Source of the DNA: Todiramphus chloris collaris
Taxonomy: Eukaryota; Chordata; Aves; Coraciiformes; Alcedinidae
NCBI GenBank assembly: GCA_025345505.1
Contig: JANVCC010000012.1
Location: 12,623,970 to 12,687,969 of the forward strand
Direction: 5' to 3'
Length of the DNA: 64,000 bases
Position numbers and translations under genes: made by a program. Shown here in pieces: positions 61,940 to 64,000 of the stretch. The notes under the pieces are model-generated. The model was not told where the DNA came from and did no database searches. It saw nothing but the letters and a program-made list of their open reading frames with translations. Each line of letters begins with the position of its first letter. Positions within the stretch are counted from its first letter, which is position 1.

Positions 61940-63380
61940 ATTTAGGCAAACCTTTTAGAGCCTGTATGTACATGCTGTAGTCCCTGATCCTCATTTTTAC
62001 CAGATTAGAACTTCCCTAAACATATCCCTCATTGTGGGTTGCCTCATCTCACAGTGGAAATTGTGGCATGTTTAGGATGGTAGCTCTGAGTTGGTCTATT
62101 GTGGAGTTGGAACATAGCAAGGAAACATCTGGAGCTATTGTCATGTCAGGTTCTAAAGTATGATTGACTAGCAAGCAGCTTTAGTGAAAATTACTTGGTA
62201 CCTCTTCAGGTTGTTCAGGTTCTTTCTCAGTGAGATTATTTATTTATTGAAAATTACAAATTTATTCAAACTCTGTTGAAACATACGCCAATAAAGGAGA
62301 CATGCGGTAAGCTACATGGAAAAAACAGTCTATGTAATGTGTGTTCTACCATTCACTTTCCATCTCATTTTTAGTTATAGTTAATATCCCTGATAAAGCA
62401 AGAAGCATCGTACTTTCTTATGGGAAAGGTAATTGACTAATACTAGGCATGCTACATTCAGGCACTTTTATATAATTCACTGTTATCTTTTTTTAATGAG
62501 GTTTGTCATAGCAGATAGAACAAAGACAGTGTCTTGGGATATGAAAAATTAAAGAGCAGGCCATAAAGTCATGGCTTTCAAGAAAACAATCAACATACAT
62601 GGGTTGTCCAGGTAGGAAGAGAGCATCCTGAAATAAAGCTGGTGTTAATGTATTTTTTTAAAAAACGTTCAAGGTTGGTTTGTCTGAAACTCCAGATTTT
62701 CTGCTGAATGTCATTGTCCATATAACCCAGAGTGAGTCATGACAGCCAAGCAGAGAGACAAACAAGGAACAGTGCAAAATCTCTATGTATGTATATATAG
62801 GTATCTGTGCTATGAGAGAAGGCTCAATTCCTTCCTATGGATTATGGAGCCTATAGAGATGATGTTAAGCTGTTGCACAGGTGATTGCCTGGGTGCAGCA
62901 CAGCAAAGGAGGAGGGAAAAGATGGAGCGATAGTGTCAAACTCTAAGCCCTTTCTAATCAAACAAGCTGAGACAAGCATGACAAGGCATCAAGCTGCCTT
63001 TACTAGAAGTGACTAACACATACTTTGTGATATCACAAGGGGCTTCATGGAGGTCAGTGAATGTCCTGCTTTCCTTCTGCTGACTGCACCAGGCTACTCT
63101 AAGCACTTGGCAACAATATCACTTTTTTCATTTTGTATGTTTATTTTTGCCATTGGAAGCCTTTTAAATATAATTTATATTTTCATAGTTTAAGACAAAA
63201 TCAAATATAAAGTTTTGTATTTTTCTAGGAAATTGAATAAGGGTCAGTAACAGGACATTCTACTTGAGTAATAAACATTTATGAAACGAGTATTCAGCAG
63301 AACTTAAACTGGTGTTAGTTTACAAATATGCATGCATTCATTTTATAGTACACTACTTGCTGTGAAGTTTGGGCAAAATG
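61940..63380. other. non-coding stretch
   Basis: No recognised gene or mobile element between the two rightmost CR1 copies. Similarity to the old CR1 may extend weakly into its first bases. Confidence 0.6.
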
Positions 63381-64000
63381 GAATCATAGAATCATAGAAT
63401 GTTACGGGTTGGAAGGGACCTAGAAAGATCATGTAGTCCAACCCCAATGCCAGAGCAGGGTCACCTAGATCAAGTCACACAGGAACGTGTCCAGGCGGGT
63501 TTTGAACACCTCCAGAGAAGGAGACTCCACAACCTCCCTGGGCAGCCCGTTCCAGTGCTCCATCACCCTCACTGTGAAAAAGTTTTTCCTTATGTTTACC
63601 CTAAACCTCTTGTGTTCCAACTTACTCCCATTGCCTCTTGTCCTAACATTGGATGACATTGAGAAGAGTCTGGCTCCATCCTCCGTACACTCGCCCTTAA
63701 CATATTTGTAGACATTAATGAGGTCCCCCCTCAATCTCCTCTTCTTCAGGCTAAAGAGACCCAGCTCTCTCAGCCTCTCCTCATAAGAGAGATGCTCCAC
63801 TCCCTTAATAATCTTGGTGGTCCTGTGCTGGACTCTCTCCAGTAGCTCTACGTCTTGAACTGGGGTGCCCAGAACTGGACACAGTATTCCAGGTGGGGCC
63901 TCACCAGCGCGGAGTAGAGGGGGGAGGAGAACGTCCCTCAACCTGCTGACCACACTTTTCTTAATGCATCCCAGGATGCCATTGGCCTTCTTGGCCGTGA
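63381..64000 (-). mobile_element. CR1 LINE, minus strand, runs off the window
   Basis: Starts on the plus strand with two clean tail units (gaatcatagaatcatagaat), then the 3' UTR (gggttggaagggacctagaa) and the reverse-transcriptase C-terminal coding region. It is still matching at base 64000 (atgccattggccttcttgg). It is the best-preserved CR1 of the window and continues to the right. Confidence 0.97.
63465..63953 (-). pseudogene. CR1 ORF2 C-terminal fragment
   Basis: A 162-codon open frame. From about residue 50 to the stop it follows the CR1 reverse-transcriptase C-terminus without interruption: [80 protein letters not shown] and [13 protein letters not shown]. The first part ([20 protein letters not shown]) is out of frame relative to the usual [13 protein letters not shown] region, so at least one frameshift lies there. 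The catalytic core would lie beyond the right edge. It is the least damaged CR1 reading frame here. Confidence 0.88.

Overview
The window looks like bird nuclear DNA, most likely intronic or intergenic. The main evidence is seven chicken-repeat-1 (CR1) LINE fragments. They are recognised by the 3' tail of ATTCTATGA-type units in place of poly(A), by the 3' UTR, and by remnants of the C-terminal part of the reverse transcriptase. Two avian ERVL-like long terminal repeats (LTRs) add to this. The rest is AT-rich sequence with simple repeats. The 100-N gap looks like a scaffold gap, and a second 10-N gap sits inside a microsatellite. I see no bacterial, phage or CRISPR content, no operons, no rRNA and no tRNA.

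Layout. 1-9.3 kb: AT-rich DNA with a minus-strand CR1 (2893-4012) split by a ~620 bp LTR-like insertion, a small plus-strand CR1 tail (4289-4356), and three minus-strand, splice-bounded open segments that can be chained in frame but remain speculative. 9.3-16 kb: a plus-strand CR1 with a deleted 3' portion (10365-10899) and a solo ERVL-type LTR (14684-15743) with a perfect 5 bp target duplication, CCAGA. 16-30 kb: mostly featureless DNA, a plus-strand CR1 (27079-27479) and a juxtaposed acceptor/donor site at 29570. 30-31 kb: a second ERVL-type solo LTR on the minus strand (29921-30612), broken by the 100-N gap. 31-41 kb: a strong hairpin at 33602-33665 and a 243 bp uninterrupted pyrimidine tract at 39363-39605. 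41-52 kb: a long minus-strand CR1 (41003-41768) and a GC-richer block of unknown origin (44360-44830). 52-61 kb: the best candidate exon of the window (plus strand, 52498-52603), a second weaker one (58590-58670), and a T46...A42 inverted tract (56922-57094). 61-64 kb: an old CR1 fragment and the best-preserved CR1 copy, which runs off the right edge.

No complete gene is visible. If a gene crosses the window, the plus-strand exon at 52498-52603 is the most credible piece of it. It is a 106 bp segment with a good pyrimidine tract, a CAG|gtaagta donor and an open, natural-looking frame, but I do not recognise the protein. The other exon-like segments have splice signals and open frames of a kind that also arise by chance in long introns. 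I found no clearly new biological system. The observations most worth checking are the candidate exons, the recursive-splice-like site, the nested insertion in the first CR1, the hairpin at 33.6 kb and the T/A mirror tract.
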